A stretch of DNA of 64,000 bases from Escarpia spicata (GCA_963995525.1 OZ023217.1:20626273-20690272); one strand, 5' to 3'; shown: positions 1-12,299, counted from the first letter of the stretch. Program-made: numbers and translations. Notes: generated by a model from the sequence alone, not told the origin.

Positions 1-1600
1 GTGCCACCTCTGGACACACTTTGCTGCTAATTAGGAATCAGGTTAACATTCTCAAAATATCAGCCACTAATAATTGGTTCGCGACAGAACGCCACATTTC
101 CCAGGAGCAATCCACCAACGCGCAATGCCAGATTTCTTAGACGTCAACCGTGGAGGGGGGATGCGTGTGTGCTAGTGAGTACATTCCACTGAGAAATTGA
201 TACGGTTGACCTTGTACAGTATGTGTGAACATATACTCCAGCCTAGATCCTAATCTTACATCCGACCACAACTACTTTCTACGTTTCAGCGCATACAACG
301 TTTCTTTGAATGAACAATGCTATGTAGTGCTATGTATTGTTCTTCTGTATTTTTAAGTAGTTTTTTATTGATTAGATCCATGTTGTTTTGTCTTGCTTCT
401 TTCTTCGTGATCCATTGATTTTCACTATACAATCGTGTTTGGTTACGAAGTAATCGCGGTGACTTTGAAGTCGTGTATTGCAATAACGTTCACCGGAAGC
501 ATACGAACAACACCGTCCGTCTCTCTTGAATGTGTTATAGACACCCATTACGTTACAATTGATCCTTTGCGGTGTCCTACAGATAAATTGGTTTATAATG
601 CGTCTGACATAGTCTATGATGTTAGTCCTCTAGTCTCCACTGGGACAACTTATTTCCGTTTCCGTTTCTTTTATTTTTATGCATAAGAACAACTGTATCA
701 AGAGGAGACGATTCACACATCCGGTTTACCCAAGCGGGATTTGAAACATGTATAATCTACTCCTATAAAACGTAACATGGCTGTGACAACGGTTGATATG
801 AAGACGTGTCCCTAGGAATAAAACCACGGCGACGGTACGGCGGGCATGCAAATCACCCAACACTTCACTATTCGATGTCACCCCTGAACCAAAATGTCCA
901 GACATTGGAGACAATGTTTGGCATTTCAGAAATGATTTAAATTTACGTTTCACTCGCCTAGCCTATATAACGCGGCCGAGGAGACATGTAATACTGTTGC
1001 CGCACAAAATGCATCCATATTTGATGTAGGCTCAGTGCCTCGAAATATCACTGGGCCACATGCGGTAAAAGTATTGAAGCCCCATTTGTATCCTTATTGG
1101 ATTCCATTGAGATATATGCAACAGGTGGATGCACTTTCGCAGGTAAGTGGTTATCATGTCCAAGAATACAAGGACAAAAGACATACCGCATGATTTCGTA
1201 ATATTTTTCAATTCGGTAGTTTATAATTTTAACCTATGCGTTTCGTTTCTGTTGCGGATTTTGTTATGGTGTGTGTCTGTGGAAAATGTAGGCCAAAACT
1301 GCAAACGTATGTTATGCTACACTATACCAGGTTATACAAACACATTGTCAATTATATTTCCATAGGTTGTAGGCTGTCTTCCCATTCAAGAACACAATGC
1401 TACTTGTTCGGTAGATTGCAGAGCGTCATTCCATTCGTGAACATATTTTGTATTTTACACAGCACGCTTCTGGCAGAAAGGTTTGAAAGGGACAACCAAC
1501 GCATCTAACTGTTTTCAACGCTACCTACCCACAGTAATTGACTGCGGAAATGAGGCCGGATGACCTTTAATAATGAAATAAAGACCTAAATCACAATACC
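1..1600. other. Non-coding stretch, no gene recognised
   Basis: Only short open frames (under about 90 codons) occur here, on both strands, with no recognisable domain, no repeated unit and no convincing splice or promoter context. I see nothing I can annotate as a gene. Confidence 0.6.
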
Positions 1601-1610
1601 GCATATTTAT

Positions 1611-1624
1611 AGTATATATATATA

Positions 1625-1655
<31 letters not shown>
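1611..1655. repeat. (AT)n microsatellite
   Basis: A run of alternating A and T, slightly interrupted at its left side. Simple sequence in an AT-rich non-coding stretch. Confidence 0.9.
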
Positions 1656-2035
1656 ACGTATTTATTGAGCAAATTATACCATATGCACACGCGAATCATC
1701 AAAACCAGTAATAATTAACATATTTCTTTTAGCATATACGTTTTATGTTTTATGCGCTTTAATGTTTACAAAACCTAAGATTTAAATTTTATTGAGAACG
1801 AGTTTAAAATATCGAGTTCACGACACAGCTGGTGCAACAGATGCAGGTTTCGGGAACTGGTGGCATATACTATAATAGCAACTTTCCTATTTCTGTTGGT
1901 AATTTACAACCAATGCTTTCAAGCATAGCGAGTAGGGAATACGTGATCAGAAGTGATTAATCGCCATCAAACCTACATCGGCGGCGTGGGCGACTGTCAA
2001 CGACGGCACACGCGCTGGTTCGGTGCGAACTTAGG

Positions 2036-2272
2036 AAAACTTGCTTCCGGAAAGCGGAGTGATGTAACCTTGAGTGGCCAAAGATCAGCGCAAAGACACG
2101 GGAAAGAACTGCTTCCGGGACACGACGTGTTGAAACCTGGCCTAAGTGGCCAATGAAACCACACGTGAAACTGCCCCCGAGAAGCGACGTGCCGTTGTAC
2201 TGCCCTATAGGTGGCCAATGATTAGCATGAACGCACAGGTACAGCTACCTTCGGGAAGCACACCCAGACGGC
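2036..2272. repeat. Degenerate 65-72 bp tandem repeat
   Basis: Three to four diverged units. The word GTGGCCA recurs at 2074, 2146 and 2211 (spacing 72 then 65), and each is preceded by a CTTCCGG or CCCCGAG block and followed by an ACGTG- or GCATGAACG-type segment. The copies have drifted by many substitutions, so this is an old array. The open frames across it on both strands are by-products of the repeat. Confidence 0.6.
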
Positions 2273-4320
2273 TGACTGACGTTATATCATAATTAGGGAT
2301 CACTGCAGGCGTGAGCACCAGTAGGTGTACCTTTGACATATGGTAGCTGGTTTTGCGTTTCATAATCCCTGATATTGATGCTACTACTAATAACATAACT
2401 TCCGTTGCACCCATCCGGCGATGCTGATTACACAAGTTTCAGTAATGTACGCAGTCACCTGGCTTGCGTGGATGGTTGCACCGAAATCAATGGAATCCAA
2501 GCTGGGAGGCGTATCAAATTAAAAACGTTAGTAATTATATAATATATTTGTAAGAATAAAAGGTAAATCAGAACTATAGTCCAATGAGCACATTATCAAC
2601 TGCAGCGGGTTAAAAATGCATGCCGGTATTTACTGTGCTGATGTTCCACTTTTTTGTGATTGTGTTCTAAAATTAAGAACGAAATAGCTAATTAATTCCT
2701 TGAAATAATCGGAGAACATATCACAAGGATACCTAAAGAAACCATGATCAAGTAAGCAGTCTATGTAGAATTTTATTTATGAAACTCCATAGCTGACATG
2801 GATTGTCATAATTACTCCACTCTATATTTGTCAACTATTCCAATTTTCCATAGCAATTATTTTAACCCATCGATTCTGCAAATATGAAAATCAGTTGGAA
2901 ATCAGTTATGCAAATTAAATAAACACCACGTTTACTAACGTTGGTAAATGTATCTTACCCTTGTTATCAAAGCGTGTAATGACCATCTTGTCCCAACTGA
3001 TATCAAATTGTAAACTGCGGCAAACGTTCATACCAAATGAATAACATGTTGGTTAAAACCAGCTGTAGTATTAATAGTAACGATTTGTTATTAACAAGAT
3101 ACCCACCATCCAATCCCAAACGTGGCATTGTGTCGCTAAGTTGAGAATACTACACCTACACACTTACCCTAGGAACATTGTCAGGAGACCTTTCCACGTT
3201 TAAGTCATCCAAAGAACGATTAGGCGATGACCGGAAGACAGTATATTTGCCAGGCGAGCGTGGATGGTTCACTGCGAATTCCAGACGTCGCAGAGTAAGG
3301 CAGTTTTCACCTAAAACTACCTCTTACTGTTTGGCGCGACAACGCGAAGTGATAACATTTTATGTACCATCGCATATTATATATGTGCATTGACACTTAC
3401 ATCCATAAACTCAAATAATAGTTATTGTTATGCGCATATCTATATGTCAATATCCATATAAAGTATTGTTCATTAACGCGATCACTGCATGTTTATATAG
3501 ATAGCATCATTATAAGATTATTTTATTTTAAAATGGCTGCTGTGTGACGCCCGGTGTAAGCCGCCATTTATCCACTCCGCTGCTAAGAATCTGGATCGCC
3601 ATTGAGCAGGAGAGGTTAGAAGCTGGATCGTCGACGACTTGACGTCGCTGATCGGCCGTATCGTGCTCTGTGACTCCGATAACGACATCAACGCGACGCT
3701 TATGTAATGGCACTGGTAGCTTCAAAGGCCGATGACGTTCTTGTCGCACTCTCGTAGGCGGATATACAAACTGATCACGGTGTGGACACTGTATGTCAGA
3801 TTGTATGGTTCTCACATTGACTGCAGCCGGCTTTAGAGTTAATGGACAATGCCGTCTGACCTCTAAATTAAGCCTTGACCATCTACCGTCGTGCAAATCT
3901 CACATTAATCAACAGTCCTTTGATGTATAGTCAGAATGGAACATTGTACATTGATATATTACTAATTGCGTGCGTGTGTATGTGTGTGTGCGTGTGTGTG
4001 TTTACTATTAACCAACTATTAGCCATGTCATATTCAAACGTGGCCGGAACATACATCCCCATCACGACCGAAGTAGAGCGAGTATCTAGTTAATTGTTTT
4101 ATTGCACATAACAGTAAACACAATGCACATTTTATATTATGATCATAACTGGAATAAACGCACACCACAACAATGACGATGTCCGTTAATAAAACATAAT
4201 TAATAGTATTATTTAAAAGTCACAATTCGTATGGTGGAATACTGCAAAGATAGTTGGCATATCCTTACCTGTACCAAAGACGTATTAAACATTATATTAA
4301 TATATTTTGCTTATACCTGT
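2273..4320. other. Non-coding stretch with one unexplained open frame
   Basis: Mostly AT-rich sequence without recognisable elements. The one notable item is a 122-codon minus-strand frame at 3528-3896 in a locally GC-richer block (3530-3900). It is rich in Arg, Val and Pro and matches no domain I know. A short GT-rich run sits near 3970-4000. I do not call a gene here. Confidence 0.5.
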
Positions 4321-5580
4321 TGAAGAACATCAGCCAAACGAAAGCTGCTGGCCCCGATGAACTCAAGGATTTTGAAGGAGACTGCCAAGGAGGACGCTGG
4401 TGTCCTCTACGTCACCTTCCAACAGTCCTATAACGAAGGCACTATCCCAACCGATTGGTCCAAAGCAGGCCGTTTATTAGAAGGGTGACACACCAATCAA
4501 AAGTAGCAAACTGATGTCGTTTTCCTGGACTTTAGTAAAGCGTTCGACAAAGTGTCACACTACAAACGTTTCCATAAAGTTCAGTAATATGGGATCAGTG
4601 GAAAAACAAATTCCTGGAACAGTGCATTTTTCAGTTCTCGCAGTCAACAAGTTGTCGTCAATGGGGAGACATCGCGGTCAGCTGACGTCCTCTCTGGAAT
4701 ACCACAAGGAACAGACTTGGGGCCAATGCTGTTTTTACTGTGCATTAACGACATCACAGAAGGAATGGATTCACAAATACGCATGTTTGCTGATGACAGT
4801 ATTGTTTACCGTAAATATATGTACTCCAGCTGACCACTTGCCACTTGAATCCGACCGGAACAAACTTGTCCACTGGGCAAAGACATGGCAGATTGACTTT
4901 AATGTATCAAAGTGCGCCATTCTCTCAGTTACCACCAAGAGGAAGCCATCAATCTATGATTACTACATGGAGAACCAAATATCGCACGGACTGACAGTCA
5001 GGACTACCTGGGTGTTACCATCGATACAAAGTTATCCTGGCAGCCACACATTACCAAAGTGCAGAACAAAGCCAGAAAAACCCTTGGCTTAGTCAAACGA
5101 ACACTGCATGCGGCGCCACCTCAAGTGAGGAAAACAGCATATGAGGTAATCGTCCGACCAACGCTTGAGTATGTTACTTGTGGTTGGGCACCCCACACCA
5201 AGACTGGTATTCAGGCAATAGAGCAAGTGCTGCGTCCCTCAGCTCGCTTTGTCACTGCCGATTACCGCAGCACCTCAAGCGTAACGGCTGTGTGCGCTAT
5301 CCTAACAAGACGTCAGTTAACAGATGTCACTACGTTCTTTAACATTCACCACGGACTAGTGCGCATCAGCATCCCTACCACCATTACCTCAGCAGATAAC
5401 CGCACCAGACGAAAACACGAGCATAAACTAGGGACAGTGCCAGCCTCTTGCACGATCTACCAGCGCTTGTTCTACGTACGCCCTATCCCACTGTGAAACT
5501 CATTCGCGCAGGAAGCAATTACAGCGTCTACTGCGGAAATATTCCAGAGCCGCTCTCCCAGTCATCCAGTCATTGACATT
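4321..5580 (+). pseudogene. CR1/L2-like LINE reverse transcriptase, broken
   Basis: Remnant of a non-LTR retrotransposon ORF2. Pieces of the reverse transcriptase can be read in several frames: a KAAGPDE block near 4345 (family KATGPDE, finger region), a VVFLDFSKAFDKVSH block near 4515-4560 (motif A, with the catalytic Asp), a PQGTDLGPMLFL-like block near 4700-4740, and an FADDS-like word near 4787-4800 (motif C). The thumb and connection part follows at 5059-5496 (NKARKTLGLVKRTLHAAPP, then VRPTLEYVTCGWAP, then RFVTADYRSTSSVTAV), ending in YVRPIPL. Frameshifts separate these blocks, so no functional protein is made. The element is truncated at its 5' end: no endonuclease precedes it. Confidence 0.85.
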
Positions 5581-6589
5581 ATATATGCCTGTTTTGTTTT
5601 ACTCATGAACTGCAAGATTTTATTTAGTTTTATTAGCATATCTAGTTATTGTTTTAGCCAATAACGACGTTACAAACTGCCGGATAGTGAAGTATCACGT
5701 TTTTGCAATATATTCTTAAAGACTTGTGTAATGCTTCTCACTGTATGTTAATTATTAATTAACCTCGTCGTAAGGCATCAAATCGAGACCGTTTTCTGAA
5801 ACGCACTGTGTGATTTTATTACTAACTCAGCAAGAACAGAACCCGTATGATTAGGCAAGAAACATCTATTCCTTGTGGACATCACTATAGCATGTAATCA
5901 ACACAACTTGAAGTAGGTTTAATTATGAAATGACATCATTCTAACCTTCCATATGCATTACACATTGAAATGTCTGCTTATAAGTTTGGGAGTATGCTTG
6001 TACGGTTAACGATAGACATAGCAGGTAAACGGCTCAGGTATAGGACGAAATTAAATGTCGCTGGCATGGTCTTGATGGTAAGTAAGTACTGCGGCCCACT
6101 GTGCGAAATATATATCTATAGTACATACAAATTGGGGCACAACGAAAAGAGGACTGCGTGCTCTTTGTTGTGGCCGTGATCAGAACTGACTAAAAAACCG
6201 ACTTTCACTTACGACTTAGGCTCACCATGTTGAACCAAGAGGTACTGATGATGTAAACAGTAACCATGACATTTAGGGAGTGCGTGAACTATACCGTTTA
6301 AACTACGCCCCCTCACAACAAAATGCTGATAGTATATCAGGTGGCAATTATGGCAGAAGATTAGAAGCACTTTCTTCTACAGTGGAACCTCACAATTTAA
6401 GTCACCCTCGGGACTAATCCAAAATGACCTGGATGGCGAGGTGACCTTATTATCAGGATTAATTCCCTACACTTTACTGTTACGGGAATAATTTTGGACT
6501 GTCCCAGGACGACTATAATTGCGAGTCATTTAGGGCTACGTGCAGGGGGTGCTAAGAATATATATATATATGGGTCAAGGGCAGCCGCC
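5581..6589. other. Non-coding stretch
   Basis: The first part may be the 3' UTR of the preceding LINE, but I see no clear poly-A or repeat tail marking its end. The rest has only short open frames without recognisable content. Confidence 0.5.
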
Positions 6590-7235
6590 GAGAGAAGGTA
6601 AGTCGACTGGAGATAGCAACATATAATGTAAGAACACTACTAAAAGATGAACAGATAGTAGAACTTCAGGAAGAACTTAGGGAAACCAGGCTGGTGTGGG
6701 ATATGATCTGGATCGGAGAAGAAGACAGGAGTGCTTCACTACATTATAAAGCATCGATCTAGTATACCGTTCCAGGGCGAACAACGGTCAAGCAGGAGTA
6801 CGCTCTCATAAACAAGAAATGGAAAGACAATTTAATTATGTTTAATAGCATCAGCCCCGGAGTAGCAGAACATGTTCTACGCATAACAAAGCGCTACAAA
6901 CGGAACGTAGTATATTTGCACCAACAACATCAGCTACGTCTACCTGAGACAGCGATACAGAATCAGAGACAAAACCCAAGACAAAGAGATTCAAAGAAGA
7001 ATCACGGCCTGCTGGATAACATAACGGCGCGGAAACAAGGACACTCACCAACCAGGGAAAGAACAAGCTAGCAGCTTCACAAAGAAAGATGGAAAGAAGT
7101 AAATTAAACATCATATGTATGGAGGAAAAAACAAACATCTGGGTAAGAAAGAAGACAAAGGTAATAGACGTGATAGAAAAAATAAGAAGACAGAAATGGA
7201 CCTGGGCATGGCACATCATTAGGCTCACTTATCTA
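6590..7235 (+). pseudogene. RTE-type LINE, internally deleted copy
   Basis: The left part encodes the start of an APE-type endonuclease: IATYNVRTLLKDEQIVEL, then EELRETRLVWDMIWIGE, then a degraded CFTTL..HL..SRANNGQAGV block, then LINKKWKDN, NSISP.VAE and LRITKRYKRN near 6840-6905. Instead of the rest of the endonuclease and the reverse transcriptase, the sequence jumps near 6930-6945 to a C-terminal block (YLRQRYRI.DKTQDKEIQRRIT) and then, after a second deletion near 7010-7050, to NKLAASQRKMERSKLNI and TNIWVRKKTKVIDVIEKIRR with a K.TWAWH ending. In RTE elements these blocks are normally separated by most of the protein. It is therefore a dead copy with two or more large deletions. The same C-terminal region reappears inverted at 41945-42225. 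Confidence 0.85.
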
Positions 7236-7307
7236 TTTTTGATAATACACCTTACCTGGCGTTGTATTTGATGTTTAGATCGTGACGATTTAGGAGAAAT
7301 TCACTGT

Positions 7308-7819
7308 AGGTATATATATATAAATTATACATATACATATATATAAATATATGTGTGTGTGTGTATATATATATATATAATATAATCAGTGTATGGGTTT
7401 ATATATCGCCGGTAACCCCATCAACGAAACACTCATGACGTGTAATTCCATCATCTAGTAAATGTCTTAGCAGCAGCTTTGTTGGTCAACGACACATTTA
7501 ATCAATTTCCCTGTGTATGCGAAATGTTACTTTTCTTGAAGAGACAACAGGTAGACAATTAAGAGGTCACTCTGATCCGTGGCTAATGCATGCGACCCGT
7601 ACGTAGTGCATCTGTGAAAGATCACTAGGATAATCCCAGGATACAATGTATTAATAATAATAATAAAGTAGTCTTATATAGCGCCGATATCCGCCTAAAT
7701 CAATTACAGGGATTAATACCCACAACCATGCACACGCATGCACACTTACACGCACACTCACAAGCATACTCACAAGCACACGCACGCACGCACGCACACG
7801 CACGCACGCACACGCATGT
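7308..7819. repeat. Simple-sequence cluster: (TA)n, (AAT)n, (CACG)n
   Basis: A (TA)n/(GT)n run lies at about 7308-7382, an (AAT)n run at about 7650-7664, and a CA/CACG array at 7728-7819. Between the last two is a segment with TTATATAGCGCCGATATCC (around 7676-7694), a motif I recognise as common in dispersed repeats of marine invertebrates, usually next to AAT microsatellites. That recognition is from memory and unverified. Confidence 0.7.
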
Positions 7820-8047
7820 CGCCCTATACGCATAGACACATTAGATGGACGCATGCAAAATAATCATTGCGTTCCACGAGACGCATACATAATATATTCC
7901 ATACAACGAAAATATATGTTGAGTATAAATGTTACGTTTAACTTTAATTACTTACAAAATCGTTCGTTTGCTATACATGTACGAGTTCGATCTTTGTGTT
8001 CACCTAAATACCTATTCCGTAGAAATGGAGAACGCGCATATTCACGT

Positions 8048-8200
8048 GCTGCCTCTTCCAATAGTTCTGTCATTGCATCACCACTGAAAGATTCACTTGC
8101 TGCCTCTTCCAGTAGTTATGTCATTGCATCACCACTGAAAGATTTACTTGCTGCCTCTTCCAGTAGTTCTGTCATTGCATCACCACTGAAAGATTCGTTC
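8048..8200 (+). repeat. 51-bp tandem repeat, 3 copies, open in one frame
   Basis: Three units of 51 bp start at 8048, 8099 and 8150 and differ by only a few bases. The open frame at 7853-8263 crosses them and encodes three 17-residue repeats of the type AASS.S.VIASPLKDSL. 51 is a multiple of three, so the frame is kept. There is no start context, splice signal or homology that would make this a gene; a short exon cannot be excluded. Confidence 0.75.
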
Positions 8201-8564
8201 CACCGAAAACAAACCAGGACCATTCAAAAGTGCAGCTTCCTTGGTAAGAATATCCATCATTGATACTTGCAAACTGAAATAAAATACACATGGACCATTA
8301 CATGTATGGGACCTGTGTTGTTTTGGGCCCCGAGGACCTTTAATAGGTAAACTCATGGGCCTGCTTAGAAACGACGCTCATGGCGTTTGCTCTGGCAGCA
8401 GCTAATATAGCACCTGTACAGGTATGTATACATCTTGACCACTGACTATTTAAGTCCACGACAGGTATTGTCTATTTTCTCTGTGTTTCACTTTCCCTGA
8501 CGTAGACACCAGTGTTTAGTTCCGACAGATGCGTATAAAGTGAACGTAATTGACCCGTTTCGAC

Positions 8565-8645
8565 ACGACTGGAGTTTTATGCGAACCGCGAACCTCTCAG
8601 ATGACAGTCAGTGCCCTAACTATCGGACCACCGCGCCCCTATTAG
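8565..8645 (-). mobile_element. tRNA-like SINE head
   Basis: Read on the minus strand from 8645, the sequence begins GGGCGCGGTGGTCCGATAG, continues with GTTAGGGCACTGACTGTCAT, and reaches GGTTCGCGGTTCGC at 8594-8581. This has the order of an RNA polymerase III promoter: an A-box-like segment near 8630-8612 and a B-box-like GGTTCG segment about 30-40 bp further on. A SINE body would extend toward lower coordinates (to perhaps 8330), but I cannot fix its end. A decayed tRNA pseudogene is the alternative; it does not fold as an intact tRNA by eye. Confidence 0.5.
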
Positions 8646-8829
8646 AAACATGGCAGGACACCCACTTGTTATTTAGCCTGACGGAGTCCTTTAATTGCCA
8701 CGATGAGACACATGCTGAGGTCAGCGTTGTCATATTGATGACCGCTGCACTCTCGCAGAAGCCGCATTTCCGGCTGTGTATTGGATGCAAGTGCTAGCCA
8801 CGTGTGTTTATTACGACGATGTTGTCCGT

Positions 8830-9311
8830 TTCAATCATACACAACGTGCCGCTTGCATTTCATCGCTCAAAAGTGACGCGAAATGAACCGCAAAATAACG
8901 TTAACGACGAACTGCAACGGAAACCTGACCCTGTAACACCGCAGTGGTAGGTGTATTTCTTGTACATTATGAAAAAATTTCATGTTTCGAATCAGCTACA
9001 ACACCGGACGTCCCCTGGATTGAAGTGATCCTATTACGATATACAGCAACAAACGACGTCCTAGCCGAACGTAACTGGCATATCGTTCGACCACTTTGAA
9101 CATTTATCCACTACATTTGGACTGTGCGCACCTTGCCTTCGGCGATGTCAAGCTGACATCAGTCTATTTCTGTTTGAAATCGCAAGAACGATTTGCTCAG
9201 TGACGTTTCCATGGTTATAATGGGAAACTTCTCATTTCACAAGTATTGTAAAAACGAACTGATCTGTCAATGCATACAACTTCAAGGTTACATCAAAACC
9301 ATGAACATTAT
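8830..9311. other. Non-coding stretch
   Basis: No open frame of note, no tandem repeat and no recognised element. Confidence 0.5.
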
Positions 9312-9394
9312 CACGACGGTGTTAATGTTACTAATCTGCAGCCAATGATGCGACGCATCATTGGCTGCAGATTAGTAACATTAACATCGTTGTG
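9312..9394. repeat. 83-bp near-perfect palindrome
   Basis: The left arm (9312-9352) and right arm (9354-9394) are 41 bp each, with a single A at 9353 as spacer. The arms differ at only two positions, near their outer ends. The core reads CCAATGATGCG, then A, then CGCATCATTGG. It can form a long hairpin or cruciform. There are no obvious target duplications outside the arms and it encodes nothing. Confidence 0.9.
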
Positions 9395-9470
9395 ATGTAT
9401 TTATGCATACACGTTGTTGCCACTATAATCTGACGGCAGCTGTTATAAATCGCGTGGACAATATACCACA

Positions 9471-9676
9471 ATCCAGCTTAGCACTAAGCAATACACAATA
9501 ATCCAGTTTGGCACTAAGCAATACACAATAATCCAGCTTGGCACTAAGCAATACACAATAATCCACCTTGGCACTAAGCAATACACAATAATCCAGCTTA
9601 GCACTAAGCAATACACAATAATCCAGCTTAGCATTAAGCAATACACAATACACAATAATCCAGCTTGGCACTAAGT
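9471..9676. repeat. 30-bp minisatellite, about 7 copies
   Basis: Units begin with ATCCAG at 9471, 9501, 9531 and so on, and each ends AATACACAATA. A short extra CACAATA is inserted before the last unit (near 9650-9656). Because 30 is a multiple of three, two minus-strand frames stay open and show a ten-residue periodicity (IVYCLVLSWI type). I treat these frames as repeat artefacts. Confidence 0.9.
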
Positions 9677-9868
9677 ATACTAAATACAATATATTTGGTT
9701 CCAAGTTATCCGTTTCGTTTTGAAACTTCAATATATTTCTTTTTTAATGCGCAATGTAATATTTCAGGAAATGTGTGCAACCCAGCCGATTGCAACATGG
9801 CTATCATTTTAATGAAATTATAGCTGATCCATAATGTAATAAACGTTTTGCGAAAGAACACACGCACG

Positions 9869-10099
9869 CACTCACTCACTCACTCACTCACTCACTCACT
9901 CACTCACTCACTCACTCACTCACTCACTCACTCACTCACTCACTCACTCACTCACTCACTCACTCACTCACTCACTCACTCACTCACTCACTCACTCACT
10001 CACTCACTCACTCACTCACTCACTCACTCACTCACTCACTCACTCACTCACTCACTCACACACACACACACACACACTCTCTCTCTCTCTCTCTCTCTC
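9869..10099. repeat. (CACT)n then (CA)n then (CT)n compound microsatellite
   Basis: A pure CACT array of roughly 190 bp (9869-10057) passes into (CA)n (10058-10076) and (CT)n (10077-10098). The 167-codon frame covering it is a by-product of the array. Confidence 0.97.
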
Positions 10100-10764
10100 G
10101 GTCGCTCTCTTGTTTCCCTGCTGCAGTTTCATTTTAATACACTGGCGTTGTGTTTGTCTTACATATGGCTTATATCCGGTCATCACCCATCAAAACACGA
10201 ACTAATTGCAATATTACACCTGACATATACAATACACAATTCTTTTGAGCAGAATTCGAAACCACAAGGTCGGGCTCAATTGCTGACTTCTACATCTAAA
10301 CCGGGGTTTTATTTTCCTTATTATTTTCATCATATGGATGGCAAAGTTTGAGAAGTTCCACCATGCACTAAATATTGAACAAACACGTCAGTGGATCTTT
10401 CTACGAATACAAACTGTATGATATCGTGCAGATCTAGTAAGAACTACTTAAATACACCCTGCAACAACAAAGCAACAACACAGCAATTATCACAATTACA
10501 TATTATTTTGTTCTTAAATACATTCCTGCCGACCATTTAATTCCTACGGTCGAACGCAAACACAAAACCACAGTGGCGCTCCATCTTGTCTTCTTCTTTT
10601 TCTTCTTAATGCTTCCTCAATGCTTCCATTTTCAGAAAGCATATGGCAGGAGTAAGTAAATAAATCTGAATAAATATAGTATTAAAAGTCATCGCCAGTT
10701 AGTAGGTCAGAAGCCAATGACCCCAAAAGTCAAATGAACACAGAACGAGGCCCCAAAGTTGGCG

Positions 10765-10802
<38 letters not shown>

Positions 10803-11632
10803 ATTTGGTATATATATGTTCAGTAATGGACATAGGCTTGTATATATACAGCTGTATATATATATATATATATATATTGTATTCAACGATGTACAATAAC
10901 GAATTCAAATTAAAACACTGTGATAGACAATTCAGCGTCAATCCATGCATATTCATTGAAAGGTTGCGTGCATGACGATTAAAATGATTATTCACAATAA
11001 CGGAATAAAGTATTACTCAGAACCCAATTTGCAAAGAAATTCACATCGACTAAATGTGTAGCGAAATTAGATTAGTATAATAATTATGATTACAATTGGA
11101 CAAACTGTTTGTGTGATGTTACCTAGTTAGGTTAATTGTCGCTTAAATTAACATTTATTAAGTCGAACATTCAGCCACATTATTATAGTACATTGTGGAG
11201 ACAAACGCTTGCATTAAATACAGCTACTTTGCAAATGCATGGTTACCGGTAACAACTGCCTGCTGGAATTTTCAGTAGGCGAAAGCGCATTGTGTGTATT
11301 GCATGTCTGTTATGCATACCATTGCAGAATCGCCTCCGATGAAACAACAATCCAATATCTGTGTTATTTCTGTGACGGTGAGAATCACATAAACGTCCGT
11401 CAATGGAGCTTGCAATGGGGATACTATTGTTCCTCTGAAAAGAGAGGAAAGGAGAAGCGGCATATCCAGTTGTGCGAATCAATGTCCAGCATCTTAAGTT
11501 CTCCGACCACAGTGAGATAAATGTTACGAAGACCAAGTGAGTGCTACTAAGAGACAAGCAATGTTAGCCGTTCTCAGAACGAAGCTATCGAGGCACGAGA
11601 AACAAAAAGCTATATACCAAAGTGTGCACATC
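10100..11632. other. Non-coding stretch with two (TA)n runs
   Basis: (TA)n runs lie at about 10769-10799 and 10853-10877. Otherwise the sequence is AT-rich. Overlapping open frames of 93 to 104 codons at 11239-11557 lie on both strands, show no recognisable domain, and are probably chance. Confidence 0.5.
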
Positions 11633-11962
11633 CATTGATGGCCGAGAAGGATCGCGTTTTTTCTGTGGAAATCTGCACCGCCATGGGGCGATGACGCGAT
11701 GCGATGGACATCGCGATGCGCTATGCGCGATGCCATGCGCGATGCGATGGTATAAATTATAGAGATATCGTAATGAGCATGCGCACGCCGAAAACAAGAC
11801 TTAGGCAGCCATTTTTATTTTATTAAACACATTTCTTTTTGTGTTCAGAGCATGTGATGATGGCTGGTGACGCTGACTCTACGTATACGGTTACACATAT
11901 AGTTATTGTGCACAAAAGATTATGCGTTTGTACTTGTAAATATTGTCACAGAAGTCTACTGG
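11633..11962 (+). repeat. Dispersed GCGATG-rich repeat, copy 1
   Basis: Matches, in inverted orientation, the segment 26876-27180. Shared blocks in order are GATGGCCGAGAAGG (11635), GCACCGCCATGGGGCGATGA against GCACCACCATGGGGCGATGA (around 11675), a run of GCGATGCGATGG-type words (11695-11748), then GCCGAAAACAAGACTTAGG against GCCGAAAACGAGACTTAGG (around 11787), CAGCCATTTTTATTTTATTA (around 11807), GTGTTCAGAGCATGTGATGA (around 11840) and TTTGTACTTGTAAAT (around 11928). This copy carries about 45 extra bases near 11880-11925. It is a dispersed element of unknown class and encodes no protein I recognise. Confidence 0.8.
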
Positions 11963-12299
11963 GATTGAATTTAGCGAAACAAAATTGGATGGCAGGCATC
12001 CTCTTTGCAAAAACTAAACTAGGGGCCGAAACAGGTTACTTTGTAACATGAAATATGTACCTATTCAACGGTTCCCAGTTTTATTTGTTAAATTGTTTCC
12101 ATCTGGTTAAACACTATTTTGTGTGCCTCCAGACACGATGAGCCAGGGATGGTTTAAACATTAACCAACAATTTTGAAGCCTATTTGTTTTGTAGTTATT
12201 AATTAATGACATACTACCTGTTCAGAATACAAAACATGTTATTTATGCCTTATATAAATTAAAAATATAAACTTTTCAATAATTTATGCTTCTTGATTT

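Noticed and set aside
3528..3896. 122-codon minus-strand frame as a gene
   Set aside because: No recognisable domain, no splice or start context, and it lies in a small GC-rich patch where long frames arise by chance. Left as an unexplained open frame.
9471..9676. Regularly spaced repeats resembling a CRISPR array (also 40868-41350 and 45083-45461)
   Set aside because: The repeats are contiguous head-to-tail units without unique spacers, in a eukaryotic sequence with no cas genes. They are minisatellites.
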